The notes: generated from the letters alone by a model not told the origin. A stretch of DNA of 64,000 nucleotides from Pseudobacteroides sp. (GCF_036567765.1 NZ_DATCTU010000006.1:22112-86111); one strand, 5' to 3'. Shown: positions 1-9,818, counted from the first letter of the stretch. A program made the numbers and translations.

Positions 1-305
1 CTGCCGGCAAGAGCAAGGTTTATTATCATGTTTCTTAGGATCTTTGATTTTGACATATTTACTTCTTTAAAATTCAAATCAATTCCTGAAGCAATCTTAT
101 ACTTGTTTTCCTTTATGAAGTTATTGATTACGCTTTCAGCCTCACTTAAAAGATATCCATTATCCTTGTTGTTCTTAATAATGGATGCGGAGTCGCTAGC
201 CTTACCTGCCCCCGCATCAGTTTTAAGAATCAATATTGCTTCTTCAATGAGGTTTGAATGTATATCCTTTATTATTACTATTCTTTTCGTATTGCCAAGT
301 ACCAT
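1..305 (-). CDS. Partial gene of unknown function (N-terminal 101 residues)
   Basis: An open frame starts with ATG at 305 on the minus strand, preceded by a good ribosome site (GGAGG read from 311-317), and runs off the left edge of the window without a stop. The visible part is hydrophilic, charged and rich in Lys, Asn and Ile, with no signal peptide, membrane segment or catalytic motif that I can name. The opposite-strand frame over the same bases has the composition of an antisense shadow and lacks a ribosome site. I do not recognise the family; the protein is probably cytoplasmic. Confidence 0.6.
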   Translation of the reverse strand, partial: MVLGNTKRIVIIKDIHSNLIEEAILILKTDAGAGKASDSASIIKNNKDNGYLLSEAESVINNFIKENKYKIASGIDLNFKEVNMSKSKILRNMIINLALAG

Positions 306-393
306 TTTTATCCCTCCAAGATATACTCAGATATATTTGAAGGTAGTTTATGATAATTTTTAATTATTTATACATTTAATTACTTTTTATTTG

Positions 394-493
394 GTCATGA
401 TCAAAAAATAACTTCCGCTATAAATTTCGCTCATGTGTTGACTCAACTCGTCACCCACTCAAAAGCGGAAGTAACTTTTCATTCATGCCTTAG
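394..493. repeat. Palindromic repeat family A, copy 1
   Basis: An inverted repeat of about 100 bp. The arms contain AACTTCCGCT on the left and AGCGGAAGT on the right, and the outer ends carry CATGATC and ATTCATG. Near-identical sequence occurs at 23741-23844 and, truncated, at 38904-38972; a diverged element of the same layout is at 27886-27985. This copy touches the 3' end of spoIIE: the TAA stop at 490-492 lies inside the repeat end. Confidence 0.85.
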
Positions 494-2877
494 CTAACCT
501 TTTTCCACACTTTTGCAACAACTGCTAACATATCATCGCAAGGCTTGCTGTCGCATTTTTTATAAGCTTCGTTTAGTATAGCATCAGCTATTTCCTGCGG
601 GTTCTTGGTACTTATGTCATTTATAAAATTTATAAAACCTTCATCATTATTTCCATTTTCCTTTTTAAAGGCATCCAGCACACCGTCTGTAACATGTATA
701 AGGAATTCTCCCGAACCTATACTTCTTTTTAGTATTTCCGTCTCAATGTTACTAAGTATTCCCGCAGGTAAAGAAATCGATTTTACAACATCAACCTTAT
801 GTTCACGTTTAATAAACGTGGATACCGCTCCCGTTTTCACGAATTCCACCTCTCCGTTATACAGGTCTATAACCGACATATCTATTGTAGAAAATGCTTC
901 TTCCTCTGACTTTAAAACCAAAACCGAGTTTATAAGCTTAACCGACATATCCTTGTCAAAGCCTGATTCCATGAACTGTTCCAGCATGTTTATTGTCGCC
1001 CTGCTGTGAACAGCTGCCTTGTAGCCGCTTCCCATTCCATCGCTTAATGCCACTATGTATTTTCCGTTTCCGGTGTTTAAAAATGTATAATTATCTCCTG
1101 AAACAATGCTGTTATATTTTGATAGCTTTGAAACACCTGTAGTAACACTGTAAATCTCTTCTTCAATAAGCTTAATTGTGCAATGACTATCCTTTATACC
1201 CTTTTGACATTCAATTGCCTCCTTTGCCATCTTCCTGCCCAAAGCCTCTGTAGCGATTTTTTCAACAGTATTTACACACAAACGCTTTCCTCCGCATCCC
1301 TTATGCGTTATGGATACCTCATACTTGCCCCATATAGTTTCCAGAACCCTCACATCTCTAACCCTTATACCTGCTTTTTCCAAACTCTGAATCAAACTAT
1401 TCTCCAGATCAAGTTTAAAGTTAACCTCGGTATCGATTTCACATGCAAGTTTGGAAACAACCTTAGATAGTCCCTCCAATTGTTGTGACACAAGCTCTCT
1501 GCTCTCACATATTCTGCTTTTCCAAACCATGTCCACTTTGAAAAGCTCATATACATTATTTACCGACATAACAAAATCATTTATTCTTTCACACCTGTCC
1601 ATAAAATACTTTGGTATATCGCTGCTTTCAATCCTTCCTTTATCTTCTAAAGTTTCAACAATCTTAAACATTACCTGATATGTATTATAAAAATTTCTGT
1701 CCCAGCAGTGGAGACACAAACAGCAGTCCTTACAAACCCTATCCGCTACCCTGTCAAATAAAACAGATATATCCTGCTTGTCCGCCATTGACTTTGTATC
1801 TGAAATCTCACAAAACGTCTTTGAGAGCTCACGAAATGTCTTTGAAAAACTGTTTAATCTATCTACGGTCATCTCCTTTATCCTATTTGTATAGTGAACG
1901 CTCCTATTACCTATATCAAAACTTGCCCCTACAAGGTTTGTTATATAGTCTGTAAACTTATTTGGAATTATTATAAATACCAGTACCGCAGCGATGATTT
2001 CTTTCATATATGTAAATGCTTCACCCGACACATTCATATATAGCATAAAAATTCCGCTTCCCAAAACAAAGCCTAGACTTGAACCTACCTTCCCAAGCTT
2101 TCTGAGTGTTCCTGTCATAAGACCGGATATGGCATATGATCCTATTATAAAAGGAGCAGATGGCAAATACAGGCTTGCAAATAGTCCCATCGTAACTCCC
2201 GAAGCCGCTCCTACACCGGCACCGCATCTAAACCCGCATACTAAAATGATAGTTATGCTGAGCAGATTTTTAAGAACAACTCCCATGATCTGAACATCCG
2301 CCAGTCCGGCAATGCCTACGGCAGTTAATATTGTAACACTTATTATCTCTTCATTGTTTAATGCTGATTTTTTCTGAATCCCGGATAAGGCATTTCTAAA
2401 TATATATACAAGAAGAAAAATTAACAACCCATGAAATAAAGCTTTCAAAACATCATAAAGAAGGAATCCCTGCATGTAAATTATTACAAATTCAGGAATA
2501 AGGGTGGCAAGCAGTGCAAAAATAGCTACTTTTGTAGTTGAATAGCCCTTACCAGAATTAACCATTGTGCAAAATATACTAAACAGGAACATGGCTGCTA
2601 AGGTTATATATACCTGTTCCGGGGCTGCCCTTGTTATCATGCCCATAATAACGGATATTCCTATTAAATATCTGCTGCACTCCGTACCTGCTGCTGAAGC
2701 AAATAAGGCCATTCCAAAGGGCAATATACCTCCTGCAATGGAAGCCCTGCCGATTAAAAATGATACCGGAAGCAATATAAGGTTACTTCCTGTTAATAAG
2801 TTGATAAAACTTCCCATCTTCCCATAGGTTTTTGCCGTATTATTAAATCTTTGATACGGTAAATATCCCAATTTCAT
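490..2877 (-). CDS. spoIIE: Stage II sporulation protein E (PP2C phosphatase)
   Basis: SpoIIE dephosphorylates the anti-anti-sigma factor SpoIIAA in the forespore and so activates sigma F; it also localises to the polar septum. The 795-residue length is close to the family norm. The N-terminal ~320 residues hold many hydrophobic segments, as expected for the membrane domain. A middle regulatory region follows with a Cys-rich patch near residues 385-395. The C-terminal PP2C domain (about 600-790) shows the metal-binding motifs DGMG (Asp613), TDGVLD near 730 and DDM near 782. The start is ATG at 2877 with a strong GGAGG upstream. It is transcribed on its own, with the tRNA operon upstream in the same direction. 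Confidence 0.97.
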   Translation of the reverse strand: MKLGYLPYQRFNNTAKTYGKMGSFINLLTGSNLILLPVSFLIGRASIAGGILPFGMALFASAAGTECSRYLIGISVIMGMITRAAPEQVYITLAAMFLFSIFCTMVNSGKGYSTTKVAIFALLATLIPEFVIIYMQGFLLYDVLKALFHGLLIFLLVYIFRNALSGIQKKSALNNEEIISVTILTAVGIAGLADVQIMGVVLKNLLSITIILVCGFRCGAGVGAASGVTMGLFASLYLPSAPFIIGSYAISGLMTGTLRKLGKVGSSLGFVLGSGIFMLYMNVSGEAFTYMKEIIAAVLVFIIIPNKFTDYITNLVGASFDIGNRSVHYTNRIKEMTVDRLNSFSKTFRELSKTFCEISDTKSMADKQDISVLFDRVADRVCKDCCLCLHCWDRNFYNTYQVMFKIVETLEDKGRIESSDIPKYFMDRCERINDFVMSVNNVYELFKVDMVWKSRICESRELVSQQLEGLSKVVSKLACEIDTEVNFKLDLENSLIQSLEKAGIRVRDVRVLETIWGKYEVSITHKGCGGKRLCVNTVEKIATEALGRKMAKEAIECQKGIKDSHCTIKLIEEEIYSVTTGVSKLSKYNSIVSGDNYTFLNTGNGKYIVALSDGMGSGYKAAVHSRATINMLEQFMESGFDKDMSVKLINSVLVLKSEEEAFSTIDMSVIDLYNGEVEFVKTGAVSTFIKREHKVDVVKSISLPAGILSNIETEILKRSIGSGEFLIHVTDGVLDAFKKENGNNDEGFINFINDISTKNPQEIADAILNEAYKKCDSKPCDDMLAVVAKVWKKVS

Positions 2878-3120
2878 CTTTTGTTACCTCCTCCAATATT
2901 TTTAAACCACACGGAAGATTATAATTTAAACAGCAGATAAAACATGTCACTTTTCGTTGTCTTAAGCAAAATTATTTTTGACACATATCATCAAAACATC
3001 GGGACAATATACACTACAATAAGTATAATCTAACAAGACAAGTTAATTAGGTTTATGTTTGATTTAGCAGCTAAAAGTAGATTCTTGCATAAATTTGTCA
3101 TTAAAATATTATAAAGAAAA

Positions 3121-3159
3121 GAAATTGTGATGCAGTATACACAATAATTATGTAGACAT
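3121..3159 (+). repeat. Repeat family B, partial copy (second palindrome only)
   Basis: The stretch matches the second half of repeat family B: GAAATTGTG, a central ATACAC and a terminal TAGACATAAAC, with several substitutions against the best copy at 33881-33959. The first palindrome is absent. It lies just beyond the terminator of the tRNA operon. Confidence 0.55.
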
Positions 3160-3164
3160 AAACA

Positions 3165-3201
3165 AAGGATCCAAGGTTTCGTAAAACCTTGGATCCTTTG
3201 T
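3165..3201 (-). terminator. Terminator of the tRNA operon
   Basis: A near-perfect hairpin with 16-bp arms beginning AAAGGATCCAAGGTTT and a loop of a few bases. Read on the minus strand it lies directly after tRNA-Val and is followed by a T-rich stretch, as expected for intrinsic termination. Confidence 0.85.
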
Positions 3202-3202
3202 T

Positions 3203-3278
3203 TGGTGGGCACTATAGGGCTCGAACCTATGACCCTCTGCTTGTAAGGCAGATGCTCTCCCAGCTGAGCTAAGCGCCC
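3203..3278 (-). tRNA. tRNA-Val (anticodon TAC)
   Basis: A complete 76-nt cloverleaf with acceptor stem GGGCGCT/AGTGCCC, a D-loop with AGCTCAGCTGGGAGAGC, anticodon loop TTACAAG giving TAC (reads GTA), and T-arm GGTTCGAGCC. The 3' CCA is encoded. It is the last gene of a three-tRNA operon and is followed at once by a strong hairpin terminator. Confidence 0.97.
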
Positions 3279-3282
3279 GTAA

Positions 3283-3354
3283 TGACCCATAGGGGAGTCG
3301 AACCCCTGTTATCGCCGTGAAAGGGCGGTGTCTTGACCACTTGACCAATGGGCC
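3283..3354 (-). tRNA. tRNA-Glu (anticodon TTC)
   Basis: A 72-nt tRNA with acceptor GGCCCAT/ATGGGTC, anticodon loop CTTTCAC giving TTC, and T-loop GGTTCGACTCC. CCA is not encoded and must be added after transcription. It is the middle gene of the Met-Glu-Val operon. Confidence 0.97.
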
Positions 3355-3359
3355 TTAAG

Positions 3360-3433
3360 TAGCGGCGGTCGGATTTGAACCAACGACACTGCGGGTATGA
3401 ACCGCATGCTCTGGCCAACTGAGCTACGCCGCC
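3360..3433 (-). tRNA. tRNA-Met (anticodon CAT, elongator)
   Basis: A 74-nt tRNA with acceptor GGCGGCG paired to CGCCGCT, including a G1-U72 pair that is also found in elongator tRNA-Met of Bacillus. The anticodon loop is TTCATAC (CAT) in a G+C-rich stem. The initiator-type C1-A72 mismatch is absent, so this is the elongator. No CCA is encoded. It is the first gene of the operon. Confidence 0.95.
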
Positions 3434-3477
3434 AAGCGTTTACTGCTGTTATTACTTCATGACCAGCACGCTAGGAT

Positions 3478-3507
3478 ATTATAACAGGTATTTTGTTAAC
3501 ATGTCAA
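3478..3507 (-). promoter_or_regulatory. Sigma A promoter of the tRNA operon
   Basis: Read on the minus strand, TTGACA (3507-3502) is followed after 18 bases by a perfect TATAAT (3483-3478). Transcription would begin about 40 bases before tRNA-Met. Both hexamers are consensus. Confidence 0.8.
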
Positions 3508-3542
3508 TAGATTTTTCAAAAAAATCTTATACTTTAACATTT

Positions 3543-5054
3543 TTATTTTTTGAGAACCTCTAAAGCCTTCATATACTGCTTGTCGGAGCTTAACTCCAGT
3601 TTTCCATACGCCTCATTAAGTGCCTTTTGTGTAGAGAAGTCCAAGATACCGCTGGGATACAAACCGCTCTTCTTTTGAAATTTCTTAAGTTCCTCCCAAG
3701 TTTTAACATCAAGCTTGACACTACTTACATCATCTATCTTATATCCTGAAATCTTCAAAATCTTTTTGGCATTCAAAACATCATAGCTTTCGGAATATAA
3801 TCCAGGCTTTACTTTCAGTCGTAGGCTTCCTATTGAGCTCATATCCACTTCATTTATTATATTGCTGCCTGATACATTATAATCCGGCATAATGCCCTTA
3901 AGATCAATCATCCTTCCTTTTGGAGTATAGTATAAGCCTGTTGTTATCTTGATCCAGCCAATCAATTCACTTTCTTCAGGAGTTATACCGTATTTAGTCT
4001 CAAGGTCATCACCCATTACCAGCTTGACACCAAGCTTCTCTTCATATTTTTTGTAAGCCTCTAAAGACAATATGGGATAAATACTCTGAACCTTTGCCTT
4101 ACCGTATGTTTTAGTTCCTATCAGTGTTCCGGCACCTGCATCCTGCACAGCACCTGACAGTATTTCCGATGCACTTGCACTGTTTTGGTTCACTAAAACA
4201 GCCAGCTTGTACTTTTTCTCCTTCAGGGTCGACTTAAATTCCATATCCCCTATATTTTCCGATTTGAAGTCAAGCCTAGTAATTAATCCTTCAGGTATAA
4301 AACTTTTTGCAATTTCTACAACCTGGTTTACATCTCCTCCTGGATTATCCCTTAAATCAAGTACTATCTTCTTAATATTATTGTCATCCATTTTCCTCAA
4401 TGCTTTTTTCATTTCATCAGCAGAATTATTATTAAAAATGGATAGCTTTATGTATCCCACATCTTCTCTTATACTTGCTTTTACAGGATTTACTCTTATT
4501 TCGTCCCGAGTAGCTGTAAGTTGTCTTACACTTTTCTCACCATCACTTATAACACTTATCACAACTTTAGTTCCTTTTTTTCCAGTAATCATTTTTACAG
4601 CTTCGCTTGAACTTAAGCCTTCGAGGGTTTGTCCATCAACTCCAATAAGCCTGTCCCCCTCAGATATTCCAGCTTTCTCAGCAGGAGAATCCTTATAAAC
4701 CTCCCTGACAAAAAACCTTCCATTAACTTCGTCAAAAGACATTCCTACTCCGCTGTATTCTCCATCAATAGTATTAAAAAACTCTACCGCTTCATCCTTT
4801 GTATAAAACTCGGTGTATGAGTCCATAGAATTGAAAATTCCTTTTAAGACCCCCTGCATAAGCTTATCTTGATCAACATCACCCTTGTACTTGTCATCCA
4901 CCATTTCCATGATACTTTTTATGTAGTCCAGGTTTGAGTTAATATCTGATTTAGTATTATCTGCCCATGAAAAGGAACAATTTGCTGTGAGCATTACCAT
5001 TACAATATTTGCTACAAAGAATAGCCTTATCATTTTCCTGTTCAATTTTGTCAT
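3543..5054 (-). CDS. C-terminal processing protease, S41 family (CtpA/CtpB type)
   Basis: An exported serine protease of the Tsp/CtpB group that cleaves proteins near their C termini. It has a signal-anchor at residues 8-31, a PDZ domain at about 98-170, and an S41 core at about 190-400. The Ser-Lys dyad is visible as SASASE (Ser294) and TYGKAK (Lys319), with the 25-residue spacing known from Tsp. The last ~75 residues form a peptidoglycan-binding-like domain, so the enzyme probably sits at the cell wall. The region between the dyad and this domain is longer than in E. coli Tsp. The start at 5054 has GAGGAGAG upstream. In spore-formers CtpB cleaves SpoIVFA; whether this one does so cannot be read here. 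Confidence 0.92.
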   Translation of the reverse strand: MTKLNRKMIRLFFVANIVMVMLTANCSFSWADNTKSDINSNLDYIKSIMEMVDDKYKGDVDQDKLMQGVLKGIFNSMDSYTEFYTKDEAVEFFNTIDGEYSGVGMSFDEVNGRFFVREVYKDSPAEKAGISEGDRLIGVDGQTLEGLSSSEAVKMITGKKGTKVVISVISDGEKSVRQLTATRDEIRVNPVKASIREDVGYIKLSIFNNNSADEMKKALRKMDDNNIKKIVLDLRDNPGGDVNQVVEIAKSFIPEGLITRLDFKSENIGDMEFKSTLKEKKYKLAVLVNQNSASASEILSGAVQDAGAGTLIGTKTYGKAKVQSIYPILSLEAYKKYEEKLGVKLVMGDDLETKYGITPEESELIGWIKITTGLYYTPKGRMIDLKGIMPDYNVSGSNIINEVDMSSIGSLRLKVKPGLYSESYDVLNAKKILKISGYKIDDVSSVKLDVKTWEELKKFQKKSGLYPSGILDFSTQKALNEAYGKLELSSDKQYMKALEVLKK

Positions 5055-5138
5055 ACTGTTCTCTCCTCATATAATATGTTTATATTAAAAGCATTAATAT
5101 ATGGCTTCATATAATTTTATCATACTTTACCTTAATCA

Positions 5139-6677
5139 TCAAAACCCTAGATATTTATCCCTGTAATCCTTCCTGATACCGTCCCTCATATAAACTATGA
5201 ACCTGTTGAGAAGTGCCGCCGCCTTGGCGTTGGTTAGCTTTGAGCTTGGGTTCAGGTACCCTTTTTCATCACCTTTAACAAGGCCTATTTGCTCAGCTAC
5301 CCTTATCGCATTTTTGGCGTATGCTGGAATTAAATCATTATCCTTGAAAGTAGTTACAGCTCCAAACTTAGGTGCCATTGCCTCAAGCCCCAATCCTCTT
5401 ATGAAAACAGTTACAGCTTCAGCAAGTGTTAAATAGTCATCGGGCTTGAAGTTGCCTTCTCCCTTGCCATTTAAAAAACCTCGCTTAAAGGAGCTTTCAA
5501 TCTGGTTAAAGTATTGATGGTCCAATGAAACATCATTAAATGTAGGGAAAATTTGAGTATTCTTTTTCGAAGTCTGAGCTGTGGTTTTCGGTGCAATTGA
5601 GGAATCTATCGGCACCTCTTTACCCGCAAGTATTATGGCCTTGGCAAATTCCGATCTTTTCATAAACTGTTCGGGGTTAAAGTTTTTTTCATTGTCAGTT
5701 AATACCTCAAGACTATAGAGTGTGCGAACATCATTTTCCGACCAGTGCCCCTTTAACTGGCTTAAATCAGGAACCTTGAGCCTTGTCTGTACCGGGAATG
5801 TTTCAATCTTAAGGCTGTCCTTAGATGTAATCATATTATCCGAAGGCACATTACCTGCACTAAAGGAAGGAAGCTTTGAGGTATACTCTAAGATACTGCT
5901 GTTACTTTGAGTTTGAACATAACCTCCCTCAAAACTTATTTCATTTGGCTTGTTTTCAATGTATCTGATCTGCTTTGTGGTTGAAGTGGAAAAGGTTATA
6001 TCCGCTGTACCTCCCCACCTTTCAACCTTCATCCCGTTCTTTTTTTCACTCTGAATTATGTAGTTAATCTCTTCAACCTCTGTTGTACCCCAGTACTGGT
6101 CATACCCATAAAACTTTCCGGTTATATCTACTGTAATGGTACCGCTGCCTTGGGACGCAGACCCCGAACCATTGCCTACAGAATATGCCTTTCTCCCTGA
6201 TATGTTACCTGCATAGTAATTTACAGCAGGTTTCAGATCGGTAAGGTTTGTCCGTGAAAAATCATAGCCAGTCAAAGTATATGTACTGTTACCGATTTTT
6301 ACAGATTCCACAGGTTTTCCGCTTATGCTTGTCTCTTCAACGCTTTGCCCGTTATCCTTTTTACTTAACTTGGTGTTATAAATCAAAGTTCGCTTCAAGG
6401 TAGCCCCTTTATCTACATTAGATAGATCATAAGTATAAGTAGATGTAATGGACTCTCCTTTCAGGGATTTCTTAATAGTAAGGTTCCCTTTAAAAACAAG
6501 AGGTTGTCCGCTTAAAAAGTTAACCTCCTGGTATTCGTATGTAGTCTTGCCGACAACCTCTCCCGATGATATTCCGCCCTCATACCCGCTATAGCCTTCT
6601 ACAGCATTGACAGTTCCAGGGTTTATAATCAAAGCTGCCAACATACAAATCATACCTTTATAAAACTTTATCTTCAT
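5139..6677 (-). CDS. Exported protein with three C-terminal SLH domains
   Basis: A 512-residue secreted protein anchored to the cell envelope. The start is ATG at 6677, with GGAGTGGGG upstream; a start at 6707 lacks a ribosome site. A signal peptide covers residues 1-26, ending near VNA. Residues ~30-310 are Ser/Thr/Gly-rich, beta-type, and unrecognised. The last ~190 residues hold three SLH repeats (for example LKGHWSENDVRTLYSLEV), which bind pyruvylated secondary cell-wall polymer. It follows the larger SLH gene by only 16 bases, so the two are co-transcribed and may form one surface complex. The N-terminal function is unknown. Confidence 0.9.
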   Translation of the reverse strand: MKIKFYKGMICMLAALIINPGTVNAVEGYSGYEGGISSGEVVGKTTYEYQEVNFLSGQPLVFKGNLTIKKSLKGESITSTYTYDLSNVDKGATLKRTLIYNTKLSKKDNGQSVEETSISGKPVESVKIGNSTYTLTGYDFSRTNLTDLKPAVNYYAGNISGRKAYSVGNGSGSASQGSGTITVDITGKFYGYDQYWGTTEVEEINYIIQSEKKNGMKVERWGGTADITFSTSTTKQIRYIENKPNEISFEGGYVQTQSNSSILEYTSKLPSFSAGNVPSDNMITSKDSLKIETFPVQTRLKVPDLSQLKGHWSENDVRTLYSLEVLTDNEKNFNPEQFMKRSEFAKAIILAGKEVPIDSSIAPKTTAQTSKKNTQIFPTFNDVSLDHQYFNQIESSFKRGFLNGKGEGNFKPDDYLTLAEAVTVFIRGLGLEAMAPKFGAVTTFKDNDLIPAYAKNAIRVAEQIGLVKGDEKGYLNPSSKLTNAKAAALLNRFIVYMRDGIRKDYRDKYLGF

Positions 6678-6693
6678 ACTGTACCCCACTCCT

Positions 6694-9690
6694 TTAATCC
6701 TCCACAAACACTATAAATGCGTCTCCTGTTTCAGTTTTTCCTTTTCTGTAAATTCTTAAGTTGTCATTAACCTCGATTTGGGATGGGCTTATTTCTTTTT
6801 TATCCTTTAATATTAATGCATTTTTAAGAAGGTTAAGTGTCATATCTTTGGTGTCTGTCCAGACATGGTTTGCCATGTCGTATACCTTGGCATTTTTGAT
6901 CTTTACCCCTGTTGGGTCCGTGATGTACTTTCCATCGGAGCCTGTACTACCACCTGTCAACTCAACCACCTTACCTTTTGCAAACACGCCATCCGGACCA
7001 TATGGAGCAGTGCTTACCAAAAGTGCATTTATATTGTCAGCTACAACATAAACACTTCGTCCAATATAGGTCTTATCTCCATAACCCGTAAATTCTCTTT
7101 GGGGCAAAAGTCCGCTATCATCTAATATCTTCGTGCCATATGTAATCCTTAGTGTCTTCGGAGTATTAACATACTCCCAGCTCTGGCCTTTCAACTGGGA
7201 AAATGACTCCAGCTCAAAATCCTTATTATCCGCTAATGCTTTGATCCTTCCTCTGTAAATGGTTAAAGCATTGGGATCAACTCTATCGTTTAACTGAACA
7301 ATCCCTGCAAAAAAATCTCCTGTGTAGTTATCCCTGTTTGCTACGATATAAGCCGCATCATCTTCCGATATGCTGTTTCCTGTAACAAGTCTTCCATCCT
7401 TCACAATAATGGTTGATGGTCCATAGTTTATGCTGTTGCTGCTTTTATTGAGTCCAAGCTGCCCCGCACTTGCCTCATTTCTTGCAATTATGTCGTCAGC
7501 AAGGCTTTCCAGATTATCTTTATCCCTGAAGGAAACGATAACAGCCTTTTCACCGCCGCCATAATCCCCTTCTGATGCGATATAAGCTTCCTGGTTTCTC
7601 AATTTGTCATTGACCGTTTCAATGTCTAAAGCTTTATCACCCGAAAAAATTTTGTAAGTGTCACCCAGATTTAGTTTGCTTATGCCTATATTATGGGAGC
7701 GCTCCCATTGTCCCTTTGATAACCTTTCCAAGTTCTGAACCACCAGGTCCTTTGTTGATTCATCAAGCTTTATAAGACTTCCCTTATAGATATTTTTGAT
7801 AATCTTTTGGTTGTCATTTACGGTAATGCTTTTTACAGATACATCTTTATTTGTCTGATTCAAAATAAGCTTTATCCTGTCGCCATCTTTTAGCTTGTCT
7901 ATTCCTGCAACAGTGTTATTTACAATCACAGGGATTCTTTCATTTACAGCCAAAACCTGCTGCACTCCATTGTCATACTCCACCGATATAGCCGAAGGCT
8001 TTTTGGTAATAATCCTCGCATACCTTGGAATGTAGTTGTCAACAGCACTTATATCATATACATTCATCTTCTCATCAAGCTTCATAAATACAGAGTCTCC
8101 TGGCTCTATATCATCGATCTTTGCCTTTGTTTGATTCTTGAACACGTTCATCCCGTTTGGGTTTACATAACTGAAGGTCCTCAAGGCCTTTTTACCGGAG
8201 GGGTTTGTTCCATCTCCGTTCTCACCGTATAGGGTGATATAGCCAAGTTGAGGATTATTGTCTTCCACAATCCCCTTAACTATTCTCAAATCTCCATCTA
8301 ACGTCAGATTCACACTCTTTATATCGGTCACCATATTATCCTTAATTGTAAGAATATATATGGAATCAGGCTTAACCGTTTCTATCGCTGCCGGTATTCC
8401 TTCATTGTATATCTTTACACTGTTGCTGTATCTGTAGGTCGAGTCCACCAGACCACCGCTTCCGTTTGCAATTGTTTTTTTGCCTTCCTTGCTCATATCG
8501 GGATACTCGAGATCCATAAGCCTTGTGACGTTTATGGTAAGAGTTTTGGGGTCTACGGAATTAACCTGTGCTGCCATATACTTTGTATCATTTACACTTG
8601 AAACTACATTAACAAACCTGACTGAACTATCCTCTCCAACAATGTACTCAACCCTGTCTCCTGATTTTAAGAGATCACTTTTTCCAATTTTCCCGTATTT
8701 ATAGACTATAAAGTCTCTCTCAGTTCCCGGCATGGGTGTGCCTATCTGCTCATTTTTGCTTTTGGCAACCGCATCAGTTAAAAATTGTGCATCCACCTTG
8801 TGGAGCTTACCGTTATTGTTTCTTATGTTGAATGTATTTGTGGTTATACTCTCACCAAGGCTTGAATCAATGGATTTATTTACGGATTCAATAGTTCCAA
8901 GCTTTTTTTCATATTTTAAAATCGGCAGAATAAACTTTTCTCCATTTTTTATGATCTGTGCCACCTGAGCCCTTGTAAGAGTTCCTTTAGGGTCAAACCT
9001 TCCGTTTCCTGTACCGTTCATTATGTTATTCTTTATAAGACCCTCAAGGTATGGAATTTTAACTGGATCAGCAGATGACCAGTCCATAAATGAGTTAAAT
9101 ATTTTATCCTGACCGTAAACCGGCTCTATTTTCATTGCCTTAGCCATCCAATCACCAAATTCCTGCCTTTGTGCATTTCCTGACCTGTAAAAGCTTGTCC
9201 CGGGTATAAGTGCTGTCTGATCAGGATTAAAGGCATCTGCTCTATCCCTATTTGTAATAAGCCCGTCATCTGATGCCAGCTGCAAGTACCCATCAGCCCA
9301 CATGTTTATGGCATTTTTCTTTTTATCTGCAGGTAACCTGACATTATCAAGAAGCTCAGCGGCTTTTTGGGCATCTCCCTCCCTGCCCACTACTCTATAG
9401 GCAGCGGCTATGGCCTGCTCTTTGGTAACCGGCTGATTTAATCCGAAGTTTCTATTTCCATATCCCTTCATTATACCAAGGGCACCTGTCTCGTATATGG
9501 CTTCCTTAGCCCAGGTGTTGGAGTTTTTTACATCTATATAATCGATATTGGTCAATATTACAGATGCATTATCGATACCGGTATAAATGGCCTCAGGTAC
9601 CTCCTTTTCATTGGCAGCCCATGAAAAAATCCCTGAAGCAAGCATTATGACCAGCAATGACACTGCTCTTCCCTGTCTTTTATATCTCAT
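6694..9690 (-). CDS. Large exported protein with N-terminal SLH domains
   Basis: A 998-residue surface protein. I place the start at ATG 9690 (MRYKRQGR), which has AGGAAGG upstream and opens directly into a signal peptide; an upstream in-frame ATG at 9822 would prepend 44 residues that spoil it. After the signal peptide come three SLH-type repeats (about residues 45-250), the last containing NGTGNGRFDPKGTLTRAQ. The remaining ~750 residues are a series of beta-rich segments with recurring phrases on 'ID..GD.V', resembling repeated small barrels; I recognise no enzyme. It is first in a two-gene operon with the C-terminal-SLH protein. Confidence 0.9.
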   Translation of the reverse strand: MRYKRQGRAVSLLVIMLASGIFSWAANEKEVPEAIYTGIDNASVILTNIDYIDVKNSNTWAKEAIYETGALGIMKGYGNRNFGLNQPVTKEQAIAAAYRVVGREGDAQKAAELLDNVRLPADKKKNAINMWADGYLQLASDDGLITNRDRADAFNPDQTALIPGTSFYRSGNAQRQEFGDWMAKAMKIEPVYGQDKIFNSFMDWSSADPVKIPYLEGLIKNNIMNGTGNGRFDPKGTLTRAQVAQIIKNGEKFILPILKYEKKLGTIESVNKSIDSSLGESITTNTFNIRNNNGKLHKVDAQFLTDAVAKSKNEQIGTPMPGTERDFIVYKYGKIGKSDLLKSGDRVEYIVGEDSSVRFVNVVSSVNDTKYMAAQVNSVDPKTLTINVTRLMDLEYPDMSKEGKKTIANGSGGLVDSTYRYSNSVKIYNEGIPAAIETVKPDSIYILTIKDNMVTDIKSVNLTLDGDLRIVKGIVEDNNPQLGYITLYGENGDGTNPSGKKALRTFSYVNPNGMNVFKNQTKAKIDDIEPGDSVFMKLDEKMNVYDISAVDNYIPRYARIITKKPSAISVEYDNGVQQVLAVNERIPVIVNNTVAGIDKLKDGDRIKLILNQTNKDVSVKSITVNDNQKIIKNIYKGSLIKLDESTKDLVVQNLERLSKGQWERSHNIGISKLNLGDTYKIFSGDKALDIETVNDKLRNQEAYIASEGDYGGGEKAVIVSFRDKDNLESLADDIIARNEASAGQLGLNKSSNSINYGPSTIIVKDGRLVTGNSISEDDAAYIVANRDNYTGDFFAGIVQLNDRVDPNALTIYRGRIKALADNKDFELESFSQLKGQSWEYVNTPKTLRITYGTKILDDSGLLPQREFTGYGDKTYIGRSVYVVADNINALLVSTAPYGPDGVFAKGKVVELTGGSTGSDGKYITDPTGVKIKNAKVYDMANHVWTDTKDMTLNLLKNALILKDKKEISPSQIEVNDNLRIYRKGKTETGDAFIVFVED

Positions 9691-9818
9691 ACCAACTACC
9701 TTCCTCTTAAAAATTTCATTATTATACCTATAATATCGGATAATTAAGCCAATTATTTTATTGTTCAATTGACTATGTAAAATATTGGCTTTACAGTTCC
9801 AAATTTTATTAGACATAA

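Noticed and set aside
3030..3348. Two overlapping open frames on the minus strand over the tRNA cluster
   Set aside because: They are translations of tRNA-Val, tRNA-Glu and the terminator, not genes.
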